Positions 49,047 to 58,600 of a stretch of 64,000 nt of DNA are shown one piece after another. Made by a program: the position numbers and the translations under genes. The DNA is from Nocardiopsis coralli. Its GTDB lineage: Bacteria > Actinomycetota > Actinomycetes > Streptosporangiales > Streptosporangiaceae. The notes under the pieces are model-generated. The model did no database searches. It was not told where the DNA came from and saw only the letters and a list, made by a program, of their open reading frames with translations. Numbering within the stretch: position 1 is the first letter of the stretch; the number at the start of each line of letters is the position of its first letter. The DNA lies in assembly GCF_014892575.1 (NCBI RefSeq), contig NZ_JADBGI010000026.1, forward strand, positions 1 to 64,000, given 5' to 3'.

Positions 49047-50534
49047 ATGAGAGTCTCCCCTTCACGCGGGCCCGCCCTGCTCGGCGCCTTGACCGCGCTC
49101 GTGCTCCTGGCGACCGGCTGCTTCACCGACGGCGGCCAGGACACCGAGGGCCGACTCGGTGTCGCGCTGGCCTTCCCGCCCGTCAAGCAGATGTCGCCCT
49201 TCAGCGACGACGCCCTGCTGCTCGGCCGGGTCGGTGCGGCCGAACCCCTGACCAGGCTGGACGAGGAGGGAGAGCTCCAACCCCTGCTGGCCCAGGACTG
49301 GGACCAGGACGAGGACGGCGCCTGGACCCTGCAGCTGCGCGAGGACGTCACCTTCCACGACGGCACCCCGATGGAGGCCGAGCACGTGGCCGACGCTCTC
49401 GAGCACGCCTCCGCCGCGAGCCCGCGCCCGCGCGCCCTGGCCGGCACCGACCTGGAGGCCGACGCCGAGGACGAGCACACCGTGCGCATCGAGACCGGCG
49501 AGGCCGACCCGATCCTGCCCCAGCGCCTGTCCGCGCCCGAGCTGGCGATCCTGGCCCCGTCCGCCTACGAGGAGGACCCGGCCGCCCCCGACCCCGTCGG
49601 TGCGGGCACCGGCCCCTTCGAGCTCACCGAGGTCGGCGGCGGATCGGCCACCCTGGAGGCCCACACCGGGTACTGGAACGGGGCTCCCAGCGCCCAGGGC
49701 GTGGACGTGGACTTCGTGGAGAACGACGCGAGCCGTGTGGGCGGCCTGCGCACCGGCGAGGTCGACGTGGTCGACGCCGTGCCCATCGTCGAGGCCGAGG
49801 CCATGGACGAGGACGAACTGGTGGAGGTGCCGATCCCGCGTACGGTCGGGGTGCTGCTCAACAACGAGAGCGGCGCCTTCACCGACCCCGGTCTGCGGGC
49901 CGCCGCGGCCGGCGCGGTGGACAACGCACCCGTGGCCGAGGGGGTGTACGAGGGCCGCGCCGACGCCGTCGAGGGCCTCTACGGTCCGGTCAGCGACTGG
50001 GCCGTGCAGCGCCCGAGGCCCGAGGGCGCCGACCCCGGGGACGCCGGCGGCGAGGCCATCACCCTGGCCACCTACGACGACCGGCCCGAACTGCCCGAGG
50101 CGGCCTCCGCGGTGGCCGAGGACCTGCGCTCGGCCGGGTTCGAGGTCGAGGTCACCGTCCAGGACTTCGCGACCATGGAGACCGACCTGATGGAGGGCGC
50201 CTACGACGCCGTCATCGGCACCCGTTCCTACCTGGTCGAGACCAACGACCCGGTCAACTACCTCGCCTCGGACTGGAGCTGCGAGGGCAGCTACAACCTC
50301 GCCCGCTTCTGCGAGGAGGACATCGACACGATGATCGCCGAGGCCGCCGGGCACACCGAGCCCGAGGAGCGCCACGAGGCGGCCGTGGAGATCGAGGAGG
50401 CGGTCCTGGCCACCGACTCCTTCGTGCCGCTGGTGGCCGAGCGCGCCCGGGTGGGCGTGGCCGAGGGCGTGGAGGGCGTGGCCCAGGACCCGCTGGAGCG
50501 CACCCTGGTCACCGAACGGACCCAGGCCCCGTGA
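49047..50534 (+). CDS. Substrate-binding lipoprotein, SBP family 5 (CntA/NikA/DppA-like)
   Basis: This encodes 495 residues. Signal LLGALTALVLLATGC ends in a lipobox with Cys near residue 24. The solute-binding family 5 body follows: AEPLTRLDEEGELQPLLAQD, LREDVTFHDGTPMEAEHVAD (about residues 97-116) and GAGTGPFELTEV are diagnostic of DppA/NikA-type proteins. It should capture the metal-loaded metallophore at the cell surface. Very acidic overall. Its stop overlaps the GTG of the permease by 4 bases. A GTG two codons before the ATG is an alternative start. Confidence 0.9.
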   Translation: MRVSPSRGPALLGALTALVLLATGCFTDGGQDTEGRLGVALAFPPVKQMSPFSDDALLLGRVGAAEPLTRLDEEGELQPLLAQDWDQDEDGAWTLQLREDVTFHDGTPMEAEHVADALEHASAASPRPRALAGTDLEADAEDEHTVRIETGEADPILPQRLSAPELAILAPSAYEEDPAAPDPVGAGTGPFELTEVGGGSATLEAHTGYWNGAPSAQGVDVDFVENDASRVGGLRTGEVDVVDAVPIVEAEAMDEDELVEVPIPRTVGVLLNNESGAFTDPGLRAAAAGAVDNAPVAEGVYEGRADAVEGLYGPVSDWAVQRPRPEGADPGDAGGEAITLATYDDRPELPEAASAVAEDLRSAGFEVEVTVQDFATMETDLMEGAYDAVIGTRSYLVETNDPVNYLASDWSCEGSYNLARFCEEDIDTMIAEAAGHTEPEERHEAAVEIEEAVLATDSFVPLVAERARVGVAEGVEGVAQDPLERTLVTERTQAP

Positions 50535-52288
50535 GCGCGCCGACACAGGAACGTTCCGGTCGGGGCACCGCGGCTGCGTCCGGGTTGCGCGGGCCGCTGA
50601 CCGTACTGGCTTCCTGCGCGGGGGTGGCGTTCGTGGTGGGCGCCCTGCCCTGGCTCAGCGGCAACGATCCCGCACAGACGGTGCTGCGGGCACGCTCGGC
50701 CGAACGCGAGGCCGACGCGCAGGCGCTGGAATCGGTACGCCGCGAACTCGACCTGCCCTCCGGCCCCGTCACCGGGACCCTGGAGTGGATGGGCGGGGCT
50801 CTGCGCGGGGACCTGGGGGTGTCCTGGGTCAGCGGCGCCCCCGTGGCACCCTCGATCGCCTCGGCCCTGGGGGTCTCGGCCGCCCTGGCCGCCGCGGCTG
50901 CGCTGATCGCCCTGGCCACCGGGTTGCTCGTGGTCCTGCCCGGCCTGGTGCGGGCGGTGCGCTCGCACCGGGGGCCCGGGCGCGGGGCCGACGTGACCGG
51001 CGCGGCCCTGGCCTCGACCCCCGACTTCCTGCTCGCCTCGGTGTTGCTGTCGGTGGTGGCCGTGGGATGGGGTCTGGCGCCCACTTCCGGGTGGGAGGGG
51101 CCGGCGCACATGGTGCTGCCGGCCCTGGCCCTGGGGCTTCCCGCGGGCGGTCTGATCAGCCGGGTGCTGGCCGGGGCGCTGTCGGCGACGCTGGCCGAGG
51201 CCTGGGTACGCACCTGGCGTGCGGTCGGCTGCTCCCCGGCGGTACTGGCGCTGTCGTTGCTGCGGCGGACCGTGGCGGTGGCCCTGCCGCAGGTGCTGCT
51301 GGTCTTCGCGGGACTGATGGGTTCCTCGGTCATCGTGGAGAGCGTCTTCGCCGTCCCCGGCCTGGGGCACACGGCCCTGGACGGGGTCCTGGCCCAGGAC
51401 CTGCCCCGGGTGCAGGGGGCGGTGGCCGCGCTGGTGGTGATGGGCCTGGCCGTGGGAGGTGCGGGCATCCTGCTGCACCGTGCGCTGCTGGGTCCGGCCC
51501 TGGGCTCGGCCGGTCTGTCCCCTGCCGTGGCCGCGGGCGCCCCGCCGCGGTCCCTGCCGGCGCTCCTGGGCGGGGTCCTGGTCGCGGTGGTCGCCCTGGG
51601 GCTGCTGCGCGACCCGGACGCGGTCGGTCTCACCGCCCGGCTGGAGGCCCCATCGCCGGCCCACCCCCTGGGCACCGACGCTCTGGGGCGCGACGTGTGG
51701 GCACGGTTCGGCCACGGTGCCCTGATCAGCGTGGGCGCCGGGGTGGCGGTGAGCCTGGTGGCGCTGGCCGTGGGCACCGCCGTGGGTGTGTGCGGACGCC
51801 GGGCGCGCGCGGGCGCGGCCGACGTGCTCAACGCGCTCCCGCCGGTCCTGGTCGGTGTGCTGGTGGCCGCGGTGGCCGGGCCCGGCCTGGGCGGTGCCAT
51901 GGCGGCGGTGGCGGCGGTCGCGTGGATCCCGATCGCCGTGCACGCGCGCACTCTGGCCACGGAGGTGCGGGCCTCGGGGTTCCACCTGGCGGCCGTGGCC
52001 GGGGGAGCGGGGCCGGTGTGGCTGGCCCGGCGCCACCTGGTGCCCTCGGTGCTCCCGGCGGTGTCCCGGCACGCGTTGATGCGCATCCCCCACAACACCC
52101 TGGCGCTGGCCGGACTGAGCTTCCTGGGCCTGGGTGCGCCGCACGACTCACCGGAGTGGGGCGCGATGCTGGCCGAGGGGGTGCGCTACGTCGAGCGCGC
52201 CCCGTGGGTGGTGGCGGTCCCGGCGCTGGGGTTGGCCCTGCTGGGGGCGGTCGCCTCGCTGGTGCGCACACGCCGGCCGGAGCGCTGA
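50531..52288 (+). CDS. Fused two-domain ABC permease (CntB-CntC/DppB-DppC fusion)
   Basis: This encodes 585 residues, about twice a normal permease. The first half (about 1-305) is DppB-like: a first membrane helix, an extracellular stretch with LRGDLGVSWVSG, then five helices with the EAA-type loop WRAVGCSPAVLALSLLRRTV. The second half (about 330-585) is DppC-like: AHPLGTDALGRDVWARFGHG, followed by helices and its own EAA loop ASGFHLAAVAGGAGPVWLAR. In Cnt, Nik, Opp and Dpp systems these are separate proteins. There is no stop or frameshift between them. Coupled to the binding protein through a GTGA overlap. Confidence 0.9.
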   Translation: MSAPTQERSGRGTAAASGLRGPLTVLASCAGVAFVVGALPWLSGNDPAQTVLRARSAEREADAQALESVRRELDLPSGPVTGTLEWMGGALRGDLGVSWVSGAPVAPSIASALGVSAALAAAAALIALATGLLVVLPGLVRAVRSHRGPGRGADVTGAALASTPDFLLASVLLSVVAVGWGLAPTSGWEGPAHMVLPALALGLPAGGLISRVLAGALSATLAEAWVRTWRAVGCSPAVLALSLLRRTVAVALPQVLLVFAGLMGSSVIVESVFAVPGLGHTALDGVLAQDLPRVQGAVAALVVMGLAVGGAGILLHRALLGPALGSAGLSPAVAAGAPPRSLPALLGGVLVAVVALGLLRDPDAVGLTARLEAPSPAHPLGTDALGRDVWARFGHGALISVGAGVAVSLVALAVGTAVGVCGRRARAGAADVLNALPPVLVGVLVAAVAGPGLGGAMAAVAAVAWIPIAVHARTLATEVRASGFHLAAVAGGAGPVWLARRHLVPSVLPAVSRHALMRIPHNTLALAGLSFLGLGAPHDSPEWGAMLAEGVRYVERAPWVVAVPALGLALLGAVASLVRTRRPER

Positions 52289-52437
52289 ACCCCGGGCGGG
52301 CCGCCGATGTGCGAGTCGCTTTCACCCATTGCCGCGGCGGGCAACTTTGGGTAAGCAGGTGAGGTACGTCACCGGCCGGTGCGGCGATGCCGCGCGGGCC
52401 GGGGCGTGTCCCGCCGGCGTCGTCGCAAGGGGTCAGC

Positions 52438-53799
52438 ATGAGGACGGAACGACCTTTCACCACCTGTGCGGCGGCCGCGGCCTCCGCGGTGCTCCTGGCC
52501 GCCACGGGGTGTTCGGGGGGAGGTGACCGCGACCCGGACACCGTCCGCGTCGTCTACCAGCACTACGGCACCTTCATCGCGATGGACACCCTGATGCAGA
52601 AGGTCAAGGAGGAGTTCGAGGCAGACAACCCCGGCACCACCGTCGAGCTGAACGCGATCGAGGCCCCGCCGGAGGACTTCCAGACCCAGGTCAACCTGAT
52701 GAACGGCTCGCCCAGTGAGGCGCCCGACCTCATTTACCAGGACACCTTCACCATCAACCAGGACGCCGACGCCGGCTACCTCATGCCCCTGGACGACCAC
52801 TTCGCCTCCTGGGACGAGGCCGAGCACGTCAACGACCAGGAGGCCGAGGCCGTCACCTCCCTGGACGGCGACCGGTACGGGGTCATGCTCGGCACCGACG
52901 TGCGCGGGCTCTGGTACAACACCGAACTGCTCGAGGAGGCCGGGGTGGAGACACCCTGGGAACCCGGCTCCTGGGACGAGGTGCTCGAGGCCGTCCGCAC
53001 CGTCGACGCCGAACTCGGCGACGAGGTGATCCCGATGAACGTGTACTCGGGCACCCCGGCCGGGGAGATGGCCGCCCTGCAGGGGTTCCAGATGCTGCTC
53101 AGCGGCACCGGCGACACGCTCTTCGACGAGGACTCCGAACAGTGGATCGTCGACAGCACCGGGTTCACCGAGTCCCTGGAGTTCGTGCACACCCTCTTCG
53201 ACGAGGACCTCACCCTCGACGCGCAGGACGCCCTGGACGCCAACATCGGCACCCTCAACAACGAGGAGCGCTTCCCCTCGGGAGAGCTGGCCATCAGCCT
53301 GGAGGGCTCCTGGGCCACCCAGTCCTGGATCGAGGAGGCCAACCAGCCCTGGCCCGAGTGGGAGGAGACGATGGAGTTCGTGCCCATGCCCACCCAGGAC
53401 GGCCAGGACCCCGGCATCACGAGCATGTCCGGCGGGTGGGCGCTGTCGATGGGCGCCCACGCCACCGACCCGGACCTGGCCTGGGAGGTCATGACCCACG
53501 CGCTCTCGCAGGAGCACGCGGTCAAGTTCGCCGTCGAGGGCGGCCAGATCCCGGTGCGTGACGACGTCGCCGAGGACCCGGACTTCCTGGAGGCCGCGCC
53601 CATGGCCGAGGAGATGGCCGAGCTGGTGGAGGTCACCGGGTTCCGCCCGGCCTACAGCGAGTACCCGCAGGTGTCGTTGGCGATCCAGGAGGCGATGGAG
53701 GCGGTGATGCTCGGCGAGGCGACCCCGCAGGAGGCCGCGGAGGTCTACGCCGAGGAGGTCGAGGGCATCGTGGGCCCCGACCAGGTCACGGGTTCCTGA
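52438..53799 (+). CDS. Sugar ABC transporter substrate-binding lipoprotein (SBP family 1)
   Basis: This encodes 453 residues. The signal peptide ends in the lipobox LLAATGC (Cys about residue 23). Family 1 extracellular binding-protein text follows: EEFEADNPGTTVELNAIEAP (about residues 52-71), APDLIYQDTF and WSLYN-like GLWYNTELLEEAGVETPW. It binds an oligosaccharide or sugar outside the cell. AAGGGG lies 6 bases before the ATG. Two MalF/MalG-type permeases follow directly. No ATPase is encoded here, so a shared MsiK-type ATPase is likely. The convergent alpha-mannosidase hints at a mannosyl ligand. Confidence 0.9.
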   Translation: MRTERPFTTCAAAAASAVLLAATGCSGGGDRDPDTVRVVYQHYGTFIAMDTLMQKVKEEFEADNPGTTVELNAIEAPPEDFQTQVNLMNGSPSEAPDLIYQDTFTINQDADAGYLMPLDDHFASWDEAEHVNDQEAEAVTSLDGDRYGVMLGTDVRGLWYNTELLEEAGVETPWEPGSWDEVLEAVRTVDAELGDEVIPMNVYSGTPAGEMAALQGFQMLLSGTGDTLFDEDSEQWIVDSTGFTESLEFVHTLFDEDLTLDAQDALDANIGTLNNEERFPSGELAISLEGSWATQSWIEEANQPWPEWEETMEFVPMPTQDGQDPGITSMSGGWALSMGAHATDPDLAWEVMTHALSQEHAVKFAVEGGQIPVRDDVAEDPDFLEAAPMAEEMAELVEVTGFRPAYSEYPQVSLAIQEAMEAVMLGEATPQEAAEVYAEEVEGIVGPDQVTGS

Positions 53800-53801
53800 G
53801 C

Positions 53802-54743
53802 ATGGCCGTCCGGGCGCACACCCCCGCGCCCCGCCGCGCGCCGTCCCGGTCCGGCGGGGCCGGGGCGCGCACGTTCTGGGAGCGCACCGCACGGTGGGCG
53901 GTGCCGATGGGACCGGCCCTGTTCCTGCTGCTGGCCTTCTTCGCCGGCCCGATCCTGTGGACGGTGTGGGCCTCCCTGACCGACGTGGCCCTGACCGGGG
54001 CGCAAGCGGCCGACACCCGTTTCGTGGGCACCGCCAACTTCGAGGCGCTGCTGGCCGACCCGCGGTTCCGCACCGCCGTGGTGCTGACCGTGGTCTTCCT
54101 GGCCGGGTGTGTGCTCGGCCAGACCGTGCTGGGCCTGGCGCTGGCCCTGTTGATGCAGCACCGCCACGGCTGGGTGCGGGGGCTGGTCGGTGCGGTGGTG
54201 GTCGGCGCCTGGGTGGTGCCCGAGGTCGTGGCCGGGTTCGTCTGGTACGCGTTCCTGGAGCGCGAGGGCACCCTCAACGCGGTCCTGGGGTGGTTCGGCG
54301 GCGCCGAGCAGAACTGGCTGTTCACCGCGCCCCTGCTGGCGGTGGTCCTGGCCAACATCTGGAAGGGCACCGCCTTTTCGATGATGACCTACTCGGCGGG
54401 GCTGTCGGAGGTGCCCGAGGACCTGAAGGAGGCCGCCCGCGTGGACGGGGCCTCCGGGTTCCAGGTGCTGCGGCACGTGGTCCTGCCGCTGCTGCGCCGC
54501 ACCCTGGCCACGACGCTGCTGCTCATCACCCTGCAGACCGTGCAGGTGTTCACGCTGATCTTCGTCATGACCTCCGGAGGGCCCGGCGCGCGCAGCACCA
54601 CCCTGCCGCTGCTCATGTACCAGGAGGCGCTGCAGATGGGCGACCTGGGTTACGGGACGGCGATCGCGCTGGCCCTGCTGGTCGTGGCCGGGCTGTTCTC
54701 GACGGTGTACGTGTGGCTGCTGCGCAAGGAGGAGGCACGGTGA
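53802..54743 (+). CDS. Sugar ABC transporter permease, MalF/UgpA type
   Basis: This encodes 313 residues with six membrane helices after an Arg/Pro-rich cytoplasmic N-terminus. The first periplasmic loop contains FVGTANFEALLADPRFRTAV, typical of the family, and the EAA loop is DLKEAARVDGASGFQVLRHV (about residues 207-226), which docks on the ATPase. It starts 2 bases after the binding-protein stop and overlaps the next permease by 4 bases. Confidence 0.92.
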   Translation: MAVRAHTPAPRRAPSRSGGAGARTFWERTARWAVPMGPALFLLLAFFAGPILWTVWASLTDVALTGAQAADTRFVGTANFEALLADPRFRTAVVLTVVFLAGCVLGQTVLGLALALLMQHRHGWVRGLVGAVVVGAWVVPEVVAGFVWYAFLEREGTLNAVLGWFGGAEQNWLFTAPLLAVVLANIWKGTAFSMMTYSAGLSEVPEDLKEAARVDGASGFQVLRHVVLPLLRRTLATTLLLITLQTVQVFTLIFVMTSGGPGARSTTLPLLMYQEALQMGDLGYGTAIALALLVVAGLFSTVYVWLLRKEEAR

Positions 54744-55606
54744 GCGGTGGTCGGAGCAGGGGGCGGCGCCTGCGGGTGAGCAGTCCGAGCCGGGCCGGGG
54801 GCAGCCTGCTTGCCCACCTGGTCCTGGCCGGGTTGGGGCTGGTCTTCCTGCTGCCGCTGCTGTGGATGGTCTTCGCCTCGGTGGACCCGGACGCGTCGCT
54901 GCGCGCGAGCTGGCCCTCGGGTTTCACGCTGGACCACTTCACGGCGATCATGACGCCCGAGATCGTCTACGTCCCGATCTGGAACAGCATCCTGACCTGC
55001 GGGGGAGCGGCGCTCATCACCGCGGTGTGCTCGATGCTGGCCGCCTACCCGCTCTCGCGCTACCAGCTGCGGTTCAAGAAACCGTTCCTGTACTCGGTCC
55101 TCTTCGCGACGGGGCTGCCCATCACCGCGATCATGGTGCCGGTCTACGGGATGTTCGTGCAGGCCAACCTGTTGAACTCGCTGACGGCCACGACCCTGTT
55201 CCTGGCGGCGAGCACGCTGCCGTTCGGGATCTGGCTGACCAAGAACTTCATCGACGGCATCCCCATCAGTCTGGAGGAGGCCGCCTGGGTCGACGGCGCC
55301 TCGGCCTGGCAGTCGATGCGGTACCTGGTCGCACCGCTGTTGGCCCCGGGGCTGTCGGTGGTCGCGATCTTCACCCTGGTCACGACCTGGGGCAACTTCT
55401 TCGTGCCCTTCATCCTGCTCACCAGCCCGGAGAAGATGCCCGCGGCCGTGCGGGTCTTCACCTTCTTCGGCCAGTACGGGTCGGTGCGCTACGGCGAGCT
55501 GGCCGCCTACTCACTGCTGTACACCGTGCCGGTGGTGGTGCTCTACCTCGTGGTCTCCCGGGCCCTGGGCGGGCGCTTCGCCCTGGGCGGCGCCCTCAAG
55601 GGCTGA
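54740..55606 (+). CDS. Sugar ABC transporter permease, MalG/UgpE type
   Basis: This encodes 288 residues with six membrane helices. The family text is PLLWMVFASVDPDASLRASW and LAAYPLSRYQLRFKKPFLYS, and the EAA loop is LEEAAWVDGASAWQSMRYLV (about residues 179-198). Coupled to the upstream permease by GTGA overlap. Last gene of the importer operon, ending 16 bases before the convergent mannosidase. Confidence 0.92.
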   Translation: MSGGRSRGRRLRVSSPSRAGGSLLAHLVLAGLGLVFLLPLLWMVFASVDPDASLRASWPSGFTLDHFTAIMTPEIVYVPIWNSILTCGGAALITAVCSMLAAYPLSRYQLRFKKPFLYSVLFATGLPITAIMVPVYGMFVQANLLNSLTATTLFLAASTLPFGIWLTKNFIDGIPISLEEAAWVDGASAWQSMRYLVAPLLAPGLSVVAIFTLVTTWGNFFVPFILLTSPEKMPAAVRVFTFFGQYGSVRYGELAAYSLLYTVPVVVLYLVVSRALGGRFALGGALKG

Positions 55607-55622
55607 CCCGCCCAGGGCCGGT

Positions 55623-58600
55623 TCAGCGGCGCAGGCGCAGGGTCAGGATCTGGAACGGCCGCAGGGTGAAGACCGCCGCCCCGCCCTCGGCGCCACCCGG
55701 GCCGCCGGGCAGGTCCACGTCCAGGTGCGGGGCCTCCTCGTAGGGCTCCTCCAGCAGGTTGACCGCCTCGATGCCCGAGACGGGGAAGTGCGCGCGGGCG
55801 GTCGCGCTCGCCCGACCGCCACGGGCCTCGTACATGCGCACCACCACGTCACCGGAGCGGTCGTCGGCCAGCTTGACCGATTCCACGATCACCCCCGGGT
55901 CGTCCACGCTCACCAGGGGCTCGACGGCCCCGCCCGCGGCACGGCGCTGGGGCAGGTTGAGGCGGTACCCCTCCCGGACCGCGTCCTCGATGCCGGCGCC
56001 CGGGGCCAGGGAGTAACGGAACCGGTGCTCGCCCTGGTCGGTGTCGGGGTCGGGGAAGCGCGGCGCGCGCAGCAGCGACAGCCGCACGGTCGTGGTGGTG
56101 CCCCCGTCGGAGCGCACGTCGCGGGTGACGTCGTGGCCGTAGGTGGAGTCGTTGAGCACCGCCAGCCCGTAACCGGGTTCGGCCACGTGCACCCACCGGT
56201 GCGCGCAGATCTCGAACTTGGCCGCGTCCCAGGTGGTGTTGGTGTGCGTGGGACGCTCCACGTGCCCGAACTGGATCTCGGAGGAGGAGGCGTGCGCGCG
56301 CACGTCCAGGGGGAAGGCGGCCTTGAGCAGCTTCTCCCGCTCGTGCCAGGTGACGGTGGTGTCCACGTCCAGGCGCCGGGCCCCCGCCTCGAGGGTGAGG
56401 GTCTGGGTCAGGTGGGAGGAACCGAAGGAACGCCGCACCCGCACCGCGCCCGCCGTGTCCGCCCCCGGCCCCTGCACGGCCTCGACGCTGTCGGCCCCGG
56501 TCAGGTCGGTGACGGTGTTGCGGTAGAAGTGGTCCACGTCCCAGGCGTCCCACTGGTTGGGCAGGTCCTGGTGCAGTTGGAGCAGGTTGCCGGCCCGGCC
56601 CGGGGCGAGCGCCTCGCGCCCCTCCACCAGGTCGGTGACCGAGGTGAGCAGCCCGCGCTTGTCCACGTGCGCGCGCAGGAGCCCGTTGTCGAGGACGAAG
56701 CCCTCCTCCGTCTCGGCCACGGGCACGGTCTCGGCCGGGCGGGCCCGGTCCACGGGCAGGGCGCCCAGCGCCGGGACCCCTTCGCGCGGGTGCGGGCAGG
56801 CGTTGAAGATGGTCTCGCCGCTCTCCTCCGGTCCGGCCGAGTCGCGGGCCAGTGTGTGCTGGGCGGTCTCGATCAGTCCGGTGAGTTCGTGCGTGGCCCG
56901 GGCGTAGGACTGGGCGGCCTCGCGGTGCACCCAGGCGATGGAGCTGCCCGGCAGGATGTCGTGGAACTGGTTGAGCAGCACCGTGTGCCACAGCCCCTCG
57001 AGCTGCTCGTAGGGGTAGGCGGCGCCGGTGCGTACCGCGGCGGTGGCCGCCCACAGTTCGGCCTCGCGCAGCAGGTGTTCGCAGCGCCGGTTGCCCTGTT
57101 TGGTGGCCACCTGGCTGGTGTAGGTGCCGCGGTGGAACTCCAGGTACAGCTCGCCCCACCACACCGGGGCCTGGGGGTACTCGGCGCGGGCGCGCGCGAA
57201 GAAGGTCTCGGGGTGTTCGATCTGCACCCTGGGCGAGCCCTCCAGGTCCCGCAGCCGCCGGGCGCGGCCCAGCATCTCGCGGGTGGGCCCTCCTCCGCCG
57301 TCGCCGTGGCCGAAGGGCACCAGGGAGTGCGAGGAGCCGCCCTTGTCGCGGAAGGTGCGCGAGGCGTGGGCGAGCTCGGCGCCGGTGAGTTCGGCGTTGT
57401 AGGTGTCCACCGGCGGGAAGTGGGTGAACACGCGGGTGCCGTCCAGGCCCTCCCACCAGAACGTGTGGTGGGGGAAGGCGTTGGTCTGGCTCCAGGAGAT
57501 CTTCTGGGTGAGGAACCAGCGCGACCCCGACAGCCGCACGAGCTGGGGCAGGGCGGCCGAGTACCCGAAGGAGTCGGGCAGCCACACCTCCTGGGTGTCC
57601 ACGCCCAGCTCGTCGCGGAAGAAGCGTTTGCCGAAGCTGAACTGGCGGGCCAGGGCCTCGGACCCGGGCATGTTGGTGTCCGACTCCACCCACATTCCGC
57701 CCACGGGCACGAACTGGCCCCGGCGTGCGGCCTCGGTGACGCGGGCGAACAGGTCGGGTTCGTGCTCCTTGAGCCACGCCCACTGCTGGGCCTGGCTCAT
57801 CGCGAAGACGAACTCCGGGTGCCCCTCGGCCAGGGAGACCACGTTGGCGCTGGTGCGCACCACCTTGCGCACGGTCTCGCGCACGGGCCAGAGCCAGGCG
57901 GAGTCGATGTGGGCGTGACCCACGGCCGAGAGCCGGTGGGCGGCGGGGGAGGCGGGCGATTCCAGGGCGGGTGCCAGGTGCCGGCGTGCGTCGGCGGCGG
58001 TGGCGGGGACGTCCTGCAGGTCGAGCGCGTCCAGGGTGCGTTCGAGGGCGCGCAGCAGTTCCCAGCGGCGCGGGTCGCCGGTGTCGAGCTCGCGCATGAG
58101 CCCGCCGGCCACCTCCAGGTCCAGGACCAGTTCCCACACCTGGTGTTCGAGGACGGCCAGGTCGGCGCGGGCGAGCCGGTAGAGGGGTTCGTCCTCGGGC
58201 CCGCGCCCGGAGCCGCGGTCGGTGGGCCGGAACGGCGGGTGACCGAGGATGACGGGGTTGGCGGCGGCCTCCACGTGCAGGGCCACGTCCTCGCCGCCGC
58301 GGGCCGCGTCCGTGACGGGGATCCAGGCGTTGCGAGGGTTGAGCCCTTTGACGATGCTGCCGTCGGGGCGCCGGACGAGCCCTTCGGCCTGGAACCCGGG
58401 GTTGGCGTCGTTGAAGCCGAGGTCGACCAGCGCCTCGACGGTGCGCCCGGCCCACGCCTCGGGCACCTGCCCGCGCAACCGGAACCAGGTGGTGCCCCAG
58501 GCCGGGCCCCAGGCGTCGCCGACGCGGGCGGGGGAGTGGGGCGCTGCGAGGGCCTCGTCGGCGGGCACGGGTTCGCCGGGTGCGTCCCAGCGGGCCACGT

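Noticed and set aside
48818..50530. Plus-strand open frame continuous with the fused permease
   Set aside because: It is out of frame with the binding-protein gene and Arg/Gly-rich; the permease starts at the GTG overlapping the binding-protein stop.
52325..52351. LacI-type operator before the sugar importer (TTGCC-N6-GGCAA with CCCA/TGGG outside)
   Set aside because: The arms are short and the outer halves are not equally spaced; no LacI gene is adjacent, so I do not annotate it.
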